Shown here: in pieces, positions 23,015 through 33,296 of the stretch
Layout: each line of letters begins with the position of its first letter
How positions within the stretch are numbered: position 1 is the stretch's first letter
Source: Macrocystis pyrifera
Taxonomy: Eukaryota; Sar; Phaeophyceae; Laminariales; Laminariaceae
Assembly (NCBI GenBank): GCA_031763025.1
Contig: JASSKH010000029.1
Coordinates: 1,054,001 to 1,118,000, forward strand
Direction of reading: 5' to 3'
DNA length: 64,000 nucleotides
The notes under the pieces: generated by a model
What the model was told of the DNA's origin: nothing
The model's input: the letters and a program-made list of their open reading frames with translations, nothing else
Databases searched by the model: none
Translations under genes and position numbers: made by a program

Positions 23015-24553
23015 TTAGCCCACCCTGAATAGTCGTATATGCAGACCACAAGATGGTCGGAGGGTGATGACGAAGTTCATCCCAAACGGCCAGGAAAAAG
23101 GTGGTCGAAGATGCGGCTATTCGAAACAAAAGAAATGAGGCTATAGATCCCCCCACACCTCGTAATAAGACCCAAATACTACGACGAGGGGGTGTTCGCT
23201 GAGAACAACCACTGAAAGGGAGACTAAAGGAGAGAGAGACACAGAACTCAAAGCAGAGGCGAAAGGAAAAATCACCCAAAATGAAAACAAAGAAAGACGA
23301 ACGCAAAAGGAGACAGAAACCTAAGCGAAGGCTGAAGAAGAAAACGAAGACCGAAGTGAAGGAAAAAGAAGGACGTACAAGCGTAGTACTGGAGTCATTG
23401 TCTGGGGCCCAAGGAGGTACGAAAGGGTTGTTCGCTGAACCGGGTTGGCGAACGAGGAAACTCTAAAAAGGAGACAGCGATCACAATTCAAAAACATATA
23501 TGTGTATCCGCTAGGCGCCATGCCTTGTCTTGTGGCGAAGGCCCTAACATGGTAGACATCACGCGAGACAGAACGGACACAGCTAGAGTGCTATGAGGGC
23601 TGCGCGCACTAGTGATTACTAAAGCCGAGAGACGCAACAAACAACGCGGCGTCTCGGAGACCTGTTCGTGGTGTGAACAAAACTAGCAAACGTAGCAAGG
23701 TAGCCAACTCAACAAAACCAAACTCAAAGACGGTGGCGGCAAGAAAATCCGCAAGAAAATAGGCCTAATGCGTGCAGTTCGAAGTTGTAGATAGCGCGGG
23801 GCCCAAACACTAGCGTGTGCAACTCGGTCAACCGTCGTTTGCCAGAGGACAGAGGGGTGTGCGGAATACCGGACAAGAAAGAATGAAGAAGAAAAGGGAA
23901 ACAGAAAACGAAATACCATCGGGACCAGAAAACAGACAAAAAGCTGGACACAGGTCAGGAGAAATCGATCATGTCCGAACCGCTTATGTATGGCCGATAA
24001 CTCAACGGCCTTCCGGGGCGGCAATGCTATCGGGACCCTACTTGTCAAACATGGAAGGAACACGGGTGAGCTGGAAGCTCGATATAGTCTTAGCTCGAGG
24101 ACCGTCTGAAACACAGGTCGGCGGAAGTCGACTAAGGTCAGAGTACAGCTCAGGCTACAACACGATTTTACCTCGGCGTGATATCGCCGATAATTGGCTG
24201 TAGGCTATTGGAGTACGAACACAAATGCAAATGAAGGTATTGCTACGAGTCGGTGGCCTGAACGTAAGGAGGTTACACGGAGCCGTAGGAGATAAGAAGA
24301 AAAACAAACGGCGGGGGGGGGGGGGGGGGGGGACGATGATACTCCCAAACACACCCAAAAGGAAACATACACGGCCTCGGATCGGTAGCCAACACGGGGT
24401 CGGTCAAGCGATACCGGTGGCGGTAGATGGAAACAAACACCCAAGAAGATGACTGCTGATGACTATTGAAGACTAACCCTGAAGAACTACTCTTAAGATA
24501 TTGTAGACTAACCAGAACCAAATACCCAGAACTAACAAAAGACTAAACTAAGG
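23015..24553 (-). other. 3' non-coding region of Ty3-NADAR
   Basis: About 1.5 kb lies between the integrase stop and the LTR, unusually long for a Ty3 element. The plus strand is purine-rich (23.2-23.5 kb) and includes a 20-base G run at 24,313-24,332. A short basic open frame at 23,281 on the plus strand (KKDERKRRQKPKRR) follows from the purine bias and is not a credible gene. Confidence 0.55.
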
Positions 24554-26245
24554 CTAACCAGGGGGGGGAGTGGAAACGGTGGGGGTTCCGCGGGACACAT
24601 CAGAGTTCCGCAGCACCCCACGTGCTAGGCTCCCATTCCCATGGCGTTGAAGACACCACGATCCGTATACGGCGTTCCGTGCTGTAGTGTAGGGGGCGGG
24701 TTGGAAGTCGATCTTGATCGGGCCGGGGTCGTCCAGGAACCGGACGATGTAGGAGCTTCCCGGTGAAGGCTCCGGCGAAGTTCTCGAAGAGGCGTCAGGG
24801 GGTGAGCTGTGAGCGACCTTGCCCAGCCACCAAAGGCCGTCGCGCGCCTTGTACCATATGTGTGCTCCGGAGGGTAGGATGGTGGTGCTGAAGTTGTGGA
24901 GCCAAAGGCTGCGGGAGACCAAGGCGTAGCCTGGGGCGAGGAAGATTTGTCCTTGAGATCGGGCCAGTTCGCGGTGAGCGGCGCCGATGCGCATCTGGCG
25001 GTAGAGGCGGTTCGTCTGGCGGTGCTGGGTTGGTGATCGTGACCAGTAAAGTAGGATGTGGCGCCGGAAGTGTTGAAGGTCCAGCTCGCGTTCCCACGAG
25101 GGGCTGAGAAGTCCAGTCCAGTGAGTCTCGTACAGAACGGCGATGACCCCGCCGCGGCCGCGTACGAGTTGATGGCCAGTGATCTGCTCGACCTCGAGGC
25201 GTTCCGGTGGAGGAGTGACGTCGTCGACGGTGACGTGGTAAGGGGGGGACTTGGCGGCAGAAGCTGTGAGCACGTATGTAGTAAGGTCCGCGGGCAGATG
25301 CTTGGGGATGTCGCTGGTGTCGTCGGGGTTCCGGCAAGGTTTGCATCGTTGGACGGAGACGCGTGGCTTGGAGTCCCGTCCCGGAAGGTCCGATGGAAGG
25401 TCGAGGAAAAGTAGCTTGTCGTGAAGGGGGCGATTGTCGGGGGTGTTTGAGGCGGGCGTCGGCCCTACGGCAAGGACCTTGAAGGGGCCATTCCAGTTCA
25501 GGGAAAGCTTCGCCGTGAGGACGGTTGCGTCGGTGCCCTTTCTGACGCCTTGGCGGATGGTTGAGGCGGAATTGTAGACCCAAACCCAGCCGCCTACGGT
25601 GAAGGGGGGGGATGCTAGGAGGGCGGCCATGATGGGCGCATTGCGGCGCTGAAGACGCGAGACGGTGAGTCGGTGTAGTTCGCGGACGAGGGAATAGGCG
25701 CGTCGTTGTCGGTCGGTGGCGAGGTTGATGTAAACCAGGTGATCGCGGTCCAGGCTTTGGTGACCACCGATATTGTCGGGTTCGAAGACCGAGAGCGGGA
25801 GGCGAGGAAGGCGGCCCATGTGGATTTCGTTAGGTGCAAGCCCTGTGGCGGCGTTCACGGAATTGTTGTAGGCCGACGACACGTGTGGGAGCAGCACGTC
25901 CCAGTCGGTCTGCTGTTCGTTGCCAACCATAGAGAGCATTTGGGCCAGTACGTGGTTGACGCGCTCGACGCCGCCGTTGGTGCAGGGGTGGTAGGAGCTG
26001 GTGTTGACCTTGTGGATGCCAAGGCGTTCGTAGACGATGTTCGCTAGCTTGGAGGTGAAGTGTAGTCCGTTGCCGGAGAGAAGTGTAACCGGGCACCCCC
26101 AGAGAGGGATGTACTCGTTCAGGAAGATGTCGGCAGTGCCGGCGGCCGTGAACTGCGCCGCTGAAACGGCATACATATCGGCGCGGCGGCTGAAGCGGTC
26201 TGTGAAGAGGAGGATGTGGACGTTCCCCGCGCGGCGTGAGCGGCA
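24554..26245 (-). CDS. Integrase core, chromodomain and Tudor-like domain of Ty3-NADAR
   Basis: The frame carries integrase sequences NVHILLFTDRFSRRADMYA, VTLLSGNGLHFTSK and YHPCTNGGVERVNHV. The first catalytic Asp (VDYFGPL) lies just upstream in another frame, separated by one extra G in a GGGG run near 26,240. The second catalytic Asp is replaced by Gly (SGNG where SDNG is usual, GGC for GAC), so this copy is predicted to be integration-dead unless that base is an error. A chromodomain-like block follows (EVEQITGHQLVRGRG, THWTGLLSPSWERELDL), then a Tudor-like block (GAHIWYKARDGLWWLGKV, SYIVRFLDDPG). Such tails usually guide Ty3-type integration to marked chromatin. Confidence 0.85.
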   Translation of the reverse strand, partial: CRSRRAGNVHILLFTDRFSRRADMYAVSAAQFTAAGTADIFLNEYIPLWGCPVTLLSGNGLHFTSKLANIVYERLGIHKVNTSSYHPCTNGGVERVNHVLAQMLSMVGNEQQTDWDVLLPHVSSAYNNSVNAATGLAPNEIHMGRLPRLPLSVFEPDNIGGHQSLDRDHLVYINLATDRQRRAYSLVRELHRLTVSRLQRRNAPIMAALLASPPFTVGGWVWVYNSASTIRQGVRKGTDATVLTAKLSLNWNGPFKVLAVGPTPASNTPDNRPLHDKLLFLDLPSDLPGRDSKPRVSVQRCKPCRNPDDTSDIPKHLPADLTTYVLTASAAKSPPYHVTVDDVTPPPERLEVEQITGHQLVRGRGGVIAVLYETHWTGLLSPSWERELDLQHFRRHILLYWSRSPTQHRQTNRLYRQMRIGAAHRELARSQGQIFLAPGYALVSRSLWLHNFSTTILPSGAHIWYKARDGLWWLGKVAHSSPPDASSRTSPEPSPGSSYIVRFLDDPGPIKIDFQPAPYTTARNAVYGSWCLQRHGNGSLARGVLRNSDVSRGTPTVSTPPPG

Positions 26246-29200
26246 GGGGCCCGAAGTAGTCGACGCTGACGGTGATGCCAGGCCCGTTGGGCAAAGGAAG
26301 AGAAAGGATGGGCCAACGAATGGTGTGCTGGGAGGTCTTCCGCGCCTGGCATTGAAGGCAACGGCGGATCCACCAGCGGACGGAAGCGTCCATGCCAATC
26401 CACCAAAAGAAACGTGCCAACATGCGGACCGTTCGGGTGACTCCCAGGTGTAGAGAGGTGGTGGCGTGGCATGTGTTCAGCACCCAAGGGCGCATTAACA
26501 TTGGCACGTAGACGCGTGGGGTAGAGGGGGCGGGTGGTGGTAGGCTGTTCCCGGATGAGGTTGTGGGTGGTCGTTGGACCAGGAGGGCGGTTTCGTCGTC
26601 GGTACGGTGTAGCTTGCTTTTGGAGGCAAGAGTGAGGACGTCCGAAAGTTGTGGGCGCCGGGCCGGGGGGATGAAGTCCAGGAGGTCGTGCGGCGTGGGG
26701 CTGGGGGAGTCCAACGACAGGAAGCGGATGGTGGCGCAGCACAGGGGCTCCGCGCGTTGTTCTCGCGCCCAGTCTTTGTAGGTGTAGTGCTCGACGCAGG
26801 CGAGGAGGTAGGGGTCATCATCGGGTTCGACGACGGGCTCCGGAAGGGGCACTGACGGTGGTGTTTGCGCCGGCGGCGAGGGCGTTGTTAAAGGGGTCGG
26901 TCTTTGCGTGGTGGGCGCCGATGGCTTGGGTGGCGGTCGGCGTCCAAACCGGTAGTCGGCTGTGGGCCGAGGGGTTCCCGCGGCAGCGGCGACGCGATGG
27001 CGGGTCCGAGAAGATATCAGACCTGAAAGGGCTGGTGTCGTGGCGCCAATGGTGGGCGGCGGAGAGACGACGGACGGCATGGAAGCCGAGCCTGGAGGAG
27101 CTCCGGTGTTCACGGCGGTATTCTCGGTGCCGGCAAGCTGTCCGGTGGTGGAGTCGCTGGTCGCAATAGGCCCGATAAAGGTGTGGGTTGCGGGGGAAAG
27201 GGTGGGGTGCTCCATACGTGGTCCGAGTAGGCGAAAATCGCGGAAGTCGTCGTCAGTGAAGGGGAGCGGCTGGACGGTCGGGATGGGTCTGGAAGGGGGG
27301 GACACGAGCCCACCCAAGCCGATACCCGGGGTGGAAGGGTCGTACGGCGCGAAGCCGCAGGGGTGGATGAGGTAGATGCCGACGGTGTCGGGGCCAGTGA
27401 GGCGGTTGCGTCCGGTGCGGTCGGCGTCGGTGGCTGGTTGGGGAAGCCGGGAGAGGAAGTCGGCGTTGCCGTTGGTCGTGCCCTTCCGGTATTCCAGCGT
27501 GTAGGTGTATGCTGAAAGGAACTCGAGCCATCGCCGGACACGAGCGTTATGTTCTCCGACCTTGGCGATGTTCTCGAGCGCCTTGTGGTCCGAGTAGATC
27601 TGGAAGCGGGTGGACCATAAGTGTCCGCGGAGGCGTTTGATCGCCCACACGATGCTCCCGGCCTCGAGGTCGAGGGGTGTCCATGAACGTTCGGAGTCCA
27701 GGGTGGCACGGCTGATGAAGAGGATGGGGCGGACTGAGCCGTCGGCTTGCTCTTGCTCAAGGGTCGCTCCGAAGCCGTCGATTCTAGCGTCGCAGTAGAG
27801 GCGGAAGGGGCGGGAGTTGTCGGCGACGGCGTCCCAGTCGGGGTAGACGAGGATAGGCGGTTCGGCAAGTTCTTGGAGAATGGCGCGTACGGTGGTTTCC
27901 ATGGAGGGGGTGAAGTCGAACGTCGCGCCTTGCTTGAGTAGAGCGTTGATGGGGCGCAGACGTCGAGAAAGGTTTGGCAGGAACTTGCCGTAGTAGTTGA
28001 TGCCTCCAAGGAGTGAGCGCACTTGCTTCTTGTCGGTCGGCATGGGCATTCTGGTGAGGGCGGCGACCTTGTCGGAATTTGGGCTGTAGCCGCCAGCGGA
28101 AATGGTGTGTCCCAGGAAATCGGCGGTGGTGGCGCCAATTTTGGCCTTGGCGGGGGAGAGTTTGAGGTGGTGCTTCCGGAGGCGTGCGAAGAGGGTTCTC
28201 ATGTTGGCGACGTGGTCGGTGGGGTCGGGGTCGAAGACGATGATGTCGTCGAGGTACGCGGCGACGCGTTCCAGGCCCTTGATGACCTCGTTGATGACCT
28301 TCACGAACCAGCCCGGGGAGGCGCTGCTTCCTTGCGGCATAACAAGCCATTCGAACAGCCGGTTGGAAGTGCAAAACGCCGTCAAAGGGATGGTGTCCTC
28401 GTCGATGGTGATTTGGTGGAACGAGGAGACCAGTCGAAGAGAGAAAAGATGCGACCTTTGCCCAAGGAGTCGAGGACTTCGTCGACGCGGGGGATGGGGA
28501 GTTGCCCGAGGGAGCTGATGGCGTTGAGCTTCTTGTAGTTGATCGTAATCCGGACACCTCCATCCTTTTTGGGGATGGCCACCATAGGGCTTGAGTATGG
28601 CGACGTAGAATGTTGGATCAGGCCGGCGGCCAGGTACTGGTCTAATACCGCGTCTGCCTTCTTTGCGAGGATGGGGTTGATCCTGTAGGGGCGGGAAGTG
28701 ACCGGTGCGCTGCCCGGGGGTACGGTGATCTTGAACGGCATCAGCGAGCACGAGCCGAAGTCGGTTTTTGAGGTGGAGAAAACGTCCTGGAACTCGCAGA
28801 GGACGTCTCCCAGGTTGGTGATCACCGACGGGGTCCATCCAGAACCGTGCAGGTCGAAGTTGACGTCGCGTAGGTGTAACGGCAGACGTTCCCAGAGGTC
28901 GAGAAAGCTGTCCCGTTGGTCGGTGTTGAGGCGTGCAAGGAGTTGTGGGCACGGGGCTTTTGGTGCGGTAGGAGGGTCATCTGTCGATGGGCTCTGGTTG
29001 GCCACGGGAATGTTGTCGTGGAGGGCATGTACATCCGGAATTTGAGGGGGGTGGGGAGGGGCCAAGGAAGGGTGTCCAAGGGTGGAAAGTGGTACCTGTA
29101 CCAGTGGGGAGTAGGAGGTTCCGAGGAGGTCGCCCGGCTCGAGATCGGTAGATCCAGATAGGGGGACCGTTTGGCATCCATCGGAGACGAAAATGGCCGT

Positions 29201-29440
29201 GTCGGAGAGTGGGTTCTCGCGGGGGAGCATGTTCACCATGTAGTTCCCGGTAAATGCTGGAGCGCCTGACTGGCGCGCCAGGTTGACCTTAACGAGCTTG
29301 GGGGTGGAGGAAAGCGATATAGCTTTGTTGCCGGCGAATCGGAGGTGGTAGACGTCGTCAGTGGAACGGTCGTCGGGAATGAATGCTGAGGCTCCGTTGG
29401 GGTCATGGTGGTTCAAGGAGAGCTCACCGCGGGTTCGCCG
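26246..29440 (-). CDS. Reverse transcriptase, RNase H and integrase N-terminus of Ty3-NADAR (one frameshift)
   Basis: RT begins with PYRINPILAKKADAVLDQYL and SSPMVAIPKKDGGVRI. It loses frame at about 28,434, where FDL is broken by a missing C, and resumes as RLVSSFHQITIDEDT. The catalytic YLDD is intact (AAYLDDIIVFDPDPTD, about 28,230-28,260). RNase H shows RLYCDARIDGFGATLEQE, SWTPLDLEAGSIVWAI, IYSDHKALENI and NGNADFLSRLPQ. A Pro-rich linker leads to the integrase HHCC finger (RRCLQCQARK) at about 26.35-26.5 kb. RT and RNase H catalytic residues are all present. Confidence 0.88.
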
Positions 29441-31565
29441 GGGGGGAGGTTGGTGGGGGGGGGGTGGGCTGTTGCTGGAGCGTGGTATACGAGCGTTGCT
29501 CGAAGCACATCCAGCTGTCTCGTCCCAGAAGGATGGGGTTCTGCATGGTTCCTGCAGGAACTACGCAGGCCCATACTGCCAGGGCAGCAGTGGGGGACTG
29601 GAGGCGCATAAACTGGATTCTTAAGCGGATGGAGACGGAGGTGGAAAGGGGGGCTGAAGTGCCGAAACCTCCCCATGAACGGGGGGAACTGTGCCGTTCG
29701 CACGCATCGGTGGCTGCCTGGGAAGCCTTCAGTTGTTCCACCGCGGTTGCGGTGATAAACGACTGGGGCGAGCCGGTATCGAGCAGTGCCACGAGTTCGC
29801 GGCGCGTAGTGGCGGTGGGGCCGCTGTGCACGAGTACTTTCGTGGTGAACGACGCGTCGTCGACGGTAATGATGCCGCTTGTAAGGCATGGTCCGTGTTC
29901 CGGTATCGGCGGGCGGCGGGTAGGGAGGTGGCTGTCAGTGGCGGTGTTGATGGTGGACACTTGGGCAAAGTGGCTGCTGGGGTAGGTGTCGGGGGTAGAC
30001 GGCGGTAGGAGTGGCCCAAGTGGAGAGGTAGGCGGTTGCCATGGAGGGGTCGAGCTTGTTTCGTGGATGCCGTCGGCTGTGGGGGAGACCCGGGTGGAGT
30101 CGGTGGGGGCGGGTGTTGGCTCCGGGTCGTGAAGATGGGGAGGAAATGGAGGCTGGGCGGACCGATTGGCGCCGAGGTTTGCTCGAACGTCCATCAGTAT
30201 CCTGCCCAGCAGATTCCGACCACGCCAACGCGTCGGGTCACAGGCGTCCGGATGGTCGGCCTTGAAGCCTATGCCCCAGATGAGGTCGTGTGGGCTGGCC
30301 TCGGCGATGTGCTTGTCCCCGGTTGCTATTAGCTCCTCCCGTAGCTCCGGGTGTTGGCGGAACTTGGAGAAGTTAATGTAGAGGGCGATGGTGTAGCGGT
30401 GTCGCTCCCAGACCATTTCGTCGAAGTCGGAAACGGTTCGCCCAAGTGCTTTTTGGCGGGCTGGGTCGCGGGTCGCTTTGATGCGGCGCTCAGTTGTGAT
30501 GTCCCCGAAGAGCGCGGCCTTCTGCGCCATCATCATCTGCTCAGCGCAGTTGTATGTGACGCCATCGTGTTCGATGTCGCACAGGTACCACTGCGAAAAG
30601 ACCGAAGAGGAGTCCCAGAAGAAGTGGAAAGATGAGGCGGCCTCGGCGGTGACGTGTGCAGTTGATGGCGTCTTTTGTGTCGGGGGTGGGGGGCGACGAT
30701 AATCTTTCCTATCGCCGCCTGGCGTCGACGGAGGTAGAGTCAGCAACGATCGAGCGGTGCTGGGCGGAACCCTCGTGTTCGCGGGGGAATTGCTCGGCAA
30801 AGCCGAGGTACCGGGGCGGTCCTCGCCGGGGCTTATAAGCCGGGCGGGACGACCCTCAAGCGCCCTATCGTCCAACTTTTGGAGAACAGGGGCATACTCG
30901 CTAGGGGATGCCACACCTGGGGTCCGTGTCCACGCTTTGCGCGAAGCAGGCGAGGAGGACGGGTGAGGGGGCTCAGGGCAGACCCTGGTCGACGTTGGTC
31001 GCGAGTCTTCCGTATTCAAAACGGGACTGTCCCTCGAGCTCAGGGACAGCGGTGGTGTCAACACCGTGGCAGCTGGAAGAAGCCCGTCGTTCGCGGGTTC
31101 AACGCTGTCACAAGAAATACGCGCATGCTGGAACATGCGCGTATGGAGCGGCCTTGATGAGGCAGGCTCAGGGGGCGGTGGCCCGGTAGACGAAACAGTA
31201 GTTTCGTGTGAACCGGAACCGCTGGTAGCCGTAATCGTCGAGACGTTTCCCAGGGTAGCAATGTCTGGGGTCTCGGCAATAGTCGGCAAGCAGCGTTGCT
31301 CACCGCCAGAAGACGTCGAGTGGAGCATCCCGGTGGGGCTCGGCGTCTTGGCCTCCTCCCGCCCACACCTCAAGGCAATCACTTGGGCAAGATGATCAGT
31401 GCTTGAACAAGTGGCTGTGAAATGGGCTGGGGTAGGGGGGGGGCATTGGAGGGCAGGGGTCGGGGAGGCGTGATGCACGTGATTTACTCGTGCGTCCTGG
31501 GAGCCTCGGGTGCTCGCAGTAGATGCTGTTGGTGGAGATGCGGCAGTTGCTCCACCATCGGCTTG
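29424..31565 (-). CDS. NADAR domain fused to Ty3 aspartic protease
   Basis: After the Gag TGA the frame stays open. About 290 residues are low-complexity Ser/Thr/Pro. A NADAR domain follows (30,171-30,632): FHFFWDSSSVFSQWYLCD, DGVTYNCAEQMMMAQKA, KFRQHPELREELIATGDKHI, EASPHDLIWGIGF and RWRGRNLLGRILMDVRANL. The FSQWY, CAEQ, DxIWGIG and NLLG motifs that define the family are all kept. NADAR proteins of bacteria, phages and an oomycete are reported to remove ADP-ribose from guanine bases, and YbiA-type members act on riboflavin intermediates. A retropepsin follows (LVALLDTGSPQSFIT ... ILLGRDSWM). A stop at 29,424 sits after C runs, and RT resumes in the next frame. Confidence 0.9.
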   Translation of the reverse strand, partial: QADGGATAASPPTASTASTRGSQDARVNHVHHASPTPALQCPPPTPAHFTATCSSTDHLAQVIALRCGREEAKTPSPTGMLHSTSSGGEQRCLPTIAETPDIATLGNVSTITATSGSGSHETTVSSTGPPPPEPASSRPLHTRMFQHARISCDSVEPANDGLLPAATVLTPPLSLSSRDSPVLNTEDSRPTSTRVCPEPPHPSSSPASRKAWTRTPGVASPSEYAPVLQKLDDRALEGRPARLISPGEDRPGTSALPSNSPANTRVPPSTARSLLTLPPSTPGGDRKDYRRPPPPTQKTPSTAHVTAEAASSFHFFWDSSSVFSQWYLCDIEHDGVTYNCAEQMMMAQKAALFGDITTERRIKATRDPARQKALGRTVSDFDEMVWERHRYTIALYINFSKFRQHPELREELIATGDKHIAEASPHDLIWGIGFKADHPDACDPTRWRGRNLLGRILMDVRANLGANRSAQPPFPPHLHDPEPTPAPTDSTRVSPTADGIHETSSTPPWQPPTSPLGPLLPPSTPDTYPSSHFAQVSTINTATDSHLPTRRPPIPEHGPCLTSGIITVDDASFTTKVLVHSGPTATTRRELVALLDTGSPQSFITATAVEQLKASQAATDACERHSSPRSWGGFGTSAPLSTSVSIRLRIQFMRLQSPTAALAVWACVVPAGTMQNPILLGRDSWMCFEQRSYTTLQQQPTPPPPTSPPANPR

Positions 31566-33296
31566 TCAGTTGGTGCGGAAGGTTCCCGGCTGCCGTTGGT
31601 TCGGGTGGGTACCCGAGTTGGTGCTGCCCATCCGCATGTTCGCGGGGGCGGCAGGTGCGGAAGTATTGGTCGCAGGGGTATGCACCGTCAACGCGGAAGA
31701 CGAGGGGGCAGGCTCGATGCGTTGTTGTTGGAACTGGTGCCCTGGCGACTGTCGGTTGCCGTTGTCGTATGACCGGCCGTTGTTGTGGCGCCGGTTGTCG
31801 GAGCGTCCGTTGTTGCCGCGGTAGTTGCGGGAGTGGTTCTGGTTGGAGCGGTTACTGTTGTAGTTTCCGCTGCGGTTGTTGTTATTGTTGCCTCGACGGT
31901 TGTTGTTGTCGTAGCGGTTGGAGGTTCGCTCCAGGTTGCGCTCGTATTGCCCACGGCGGTAGGAGAGCATCCTTCGTTGCCATTGGCGGTAAGCGTGTCC
32001 ACCATCGTTCAACTGTCCGAGTGCCGGGTTCAGGATGCCGGACGTGTTGAGGAAGCCCTCGGGGCAGGTTTTCATACTGTGGTCCGTACCATTGCAGTTG
32101 AGGCAATGTCCACCGTGAGCGCGTAGGGCTTGGGCACGGGCCGAGCTCGTCAAGAGCGGTGTCAGGAGCGGTGGGGTCTGAGGGTCGAATGTGGTCGTGA
32201 CCATGTATACCTCCTCGTAGTGTCGCAGCGGCCAGTCCGCCTCGTCCTCGCAGAACGGGTCGCGCCCCTGTTCGGCCACGTTCATGACGAACGGGTTGGA
32301 GGAAGACCCCCTTGTGTTGGTACCTGGGCCACGCGGAGTTTGCTGCCGCGCTGGGGTCGGTGGAGAGGAGGAGTACGTGACGAATCCGCCGGAGGAAGTC
32401 GCGTGGAAGCGGTGCCCGTTGATTGCCGGCGTCTTGTTGGTCGCCAGCACTTCGAAAGCTGCCCACATGTCGGCAACCGAGGAGAAGGGCTGCGGGGTGG
32501 TCATGAGGCTCCCCGGATAAAGCGTGGGCATGAGGGACGGGTATTGGCTGCCCGTAGTGCCGCGTACAATCTCGATGACCATGGCATCGCTCGGCTTCAA
32601 GACCCGTTCCGTGCCTTGTGCGATGGACACACGTTCTTTAAAGGCACGGACGAAGGTCGCGAAGTCCGTCAGATTTGGGACGCCGAAGGTGTGGAGCTGC
32701 TCGAAGGCGCGGCCCTGGTCGCCGTCGTCGAAGTGGTTCGTGAGTAGACGTAGGAGCTTCTTGAATGCCGACGGTCCGGTGTTGTCGACGGTGAGCTCCT
32801 GGCGCACCTGGACGAAGAAATCGTCGATGAGGCGAGGCAGTGGCGATGTCATGACCTGGGGGGACGAGAGCGCCTTGCGGAAACACCTTTGAAGTGGAGC
32901 ATCCCATCCCACTACCCACGGAGGTGTTTCAAACGACTGCTTCTCCGAGTCGTCGCACACTATCAGGATCTCGCCGAGGACGAGTTTCACGCTGGCGAGG
33001 AGCATGCCCAGGTAGACGGCGGGTTCCACATTGTCCGGGCATGGAAACCGCACGAGCGCAGTGAACTTGCGCATATCGACCCCGGCGTAGAGGCGCCGGA
33101 CACTACGACGTTCCGCCTCCGTCATGGGCTCCGTAGTGGCTTCTGTCCTCAGGCTAAGTGCTCGTGCGGGGGGGGGCGCTGTCGTCGTCGTGGGAGTTGT
33201 CGAGGTGGAGTGGGACGGTATCGCGGCGGCGTGTCCGTCGTGGGGCGGGTGGTTGGGGGTGTCGGGAGAGTGGGTCGAGGCTCGGTTGGGTTCCAC
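31566..33296 (-). CDS. Gag capsid and zinc knuckle of Ty3-NADAR
   Basis: The capsid-like helical region (FKKLLRLLTNHFDDGDQGRA, FATFVRAFKERVSIAQG) is followed by a single zinc knuckle CLNCNGTDHSMKTC (C-x2-C-x4-H-x4-C, about 32,063-32,107) and an Asn/Arg-rich basic tail (NNRRGNNNNNRSG) suited to RNA binding. The frame ends in a TGA at 31,566-31,568 and the next codons continue without another stop into NADAR-protease. It overlaps the N-terminal Gag frame at a 9-base C run, a likely slip or sequence error. Confidence 0.85.
   Translation of the reverse strand: MEPNRASTHSPDTPNHPPHDGHAAAIPSHSTSTTPTTTTAPPPARALSLRTEATTEPMTEAERRSVRRLYAGVDMRKFTALVRFPCPDNVEPAVYLGMLLASVKLVLGEILIVCDDSEKQSFETPPWVVGWDAPLQRCFRKALSSPQVMTSPLPRLIDDFFVQVRQELTVDNTGPSAFKKLLRLLTNHFDDGDQGRAFEQLHTFGVPNLTDFATFVRAFKERVSIAQGTERVLKPSDAMVIEIVRGTTGSQYPSLMPTLYPGSLMTTPQPFSSVADMWAAFEVLATNKTPAINGHRFHATSSGGFVTYSSSPPTPARQQTPRGPGTNTRGSSSNPFVMNVAEQGRDPFCEDEADWPLRHYEEVYMVTTTFDPQTPPLLTPLLTSSARAQALRAHGGHCLNCNGTDHSMKTCPEGFLNTSGILNPALGQLNDGGHAYRQWQRRMLSYRRGQYERNLERTSNRYDNNNRRGNNNNNRSGNYNSNRSNQNHSRNYRGNNGRSDNRRHNNGRSYDNGNRQSPGHQFQQQRIEPAPSSSALTVHTPATNTSAPAAPANMRMGSTNSGTHPNQRQPGTFRTN

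Noticed and set aside
23281..23466. Lys/Arg-rich 61-codon frame with an ATG
   Set aside because: It comes from the purine bias of the antisense strand in the Ty3 3' region.
27110..28138. 342-codon minus frame overlapping Ty3-NADAR RT
   Set aside because: It is an alternative frame of the RT-RNase H region, Ser/Pro/Thr-rich and without motifs; the true frame carries YLDD and RNase H motifs.
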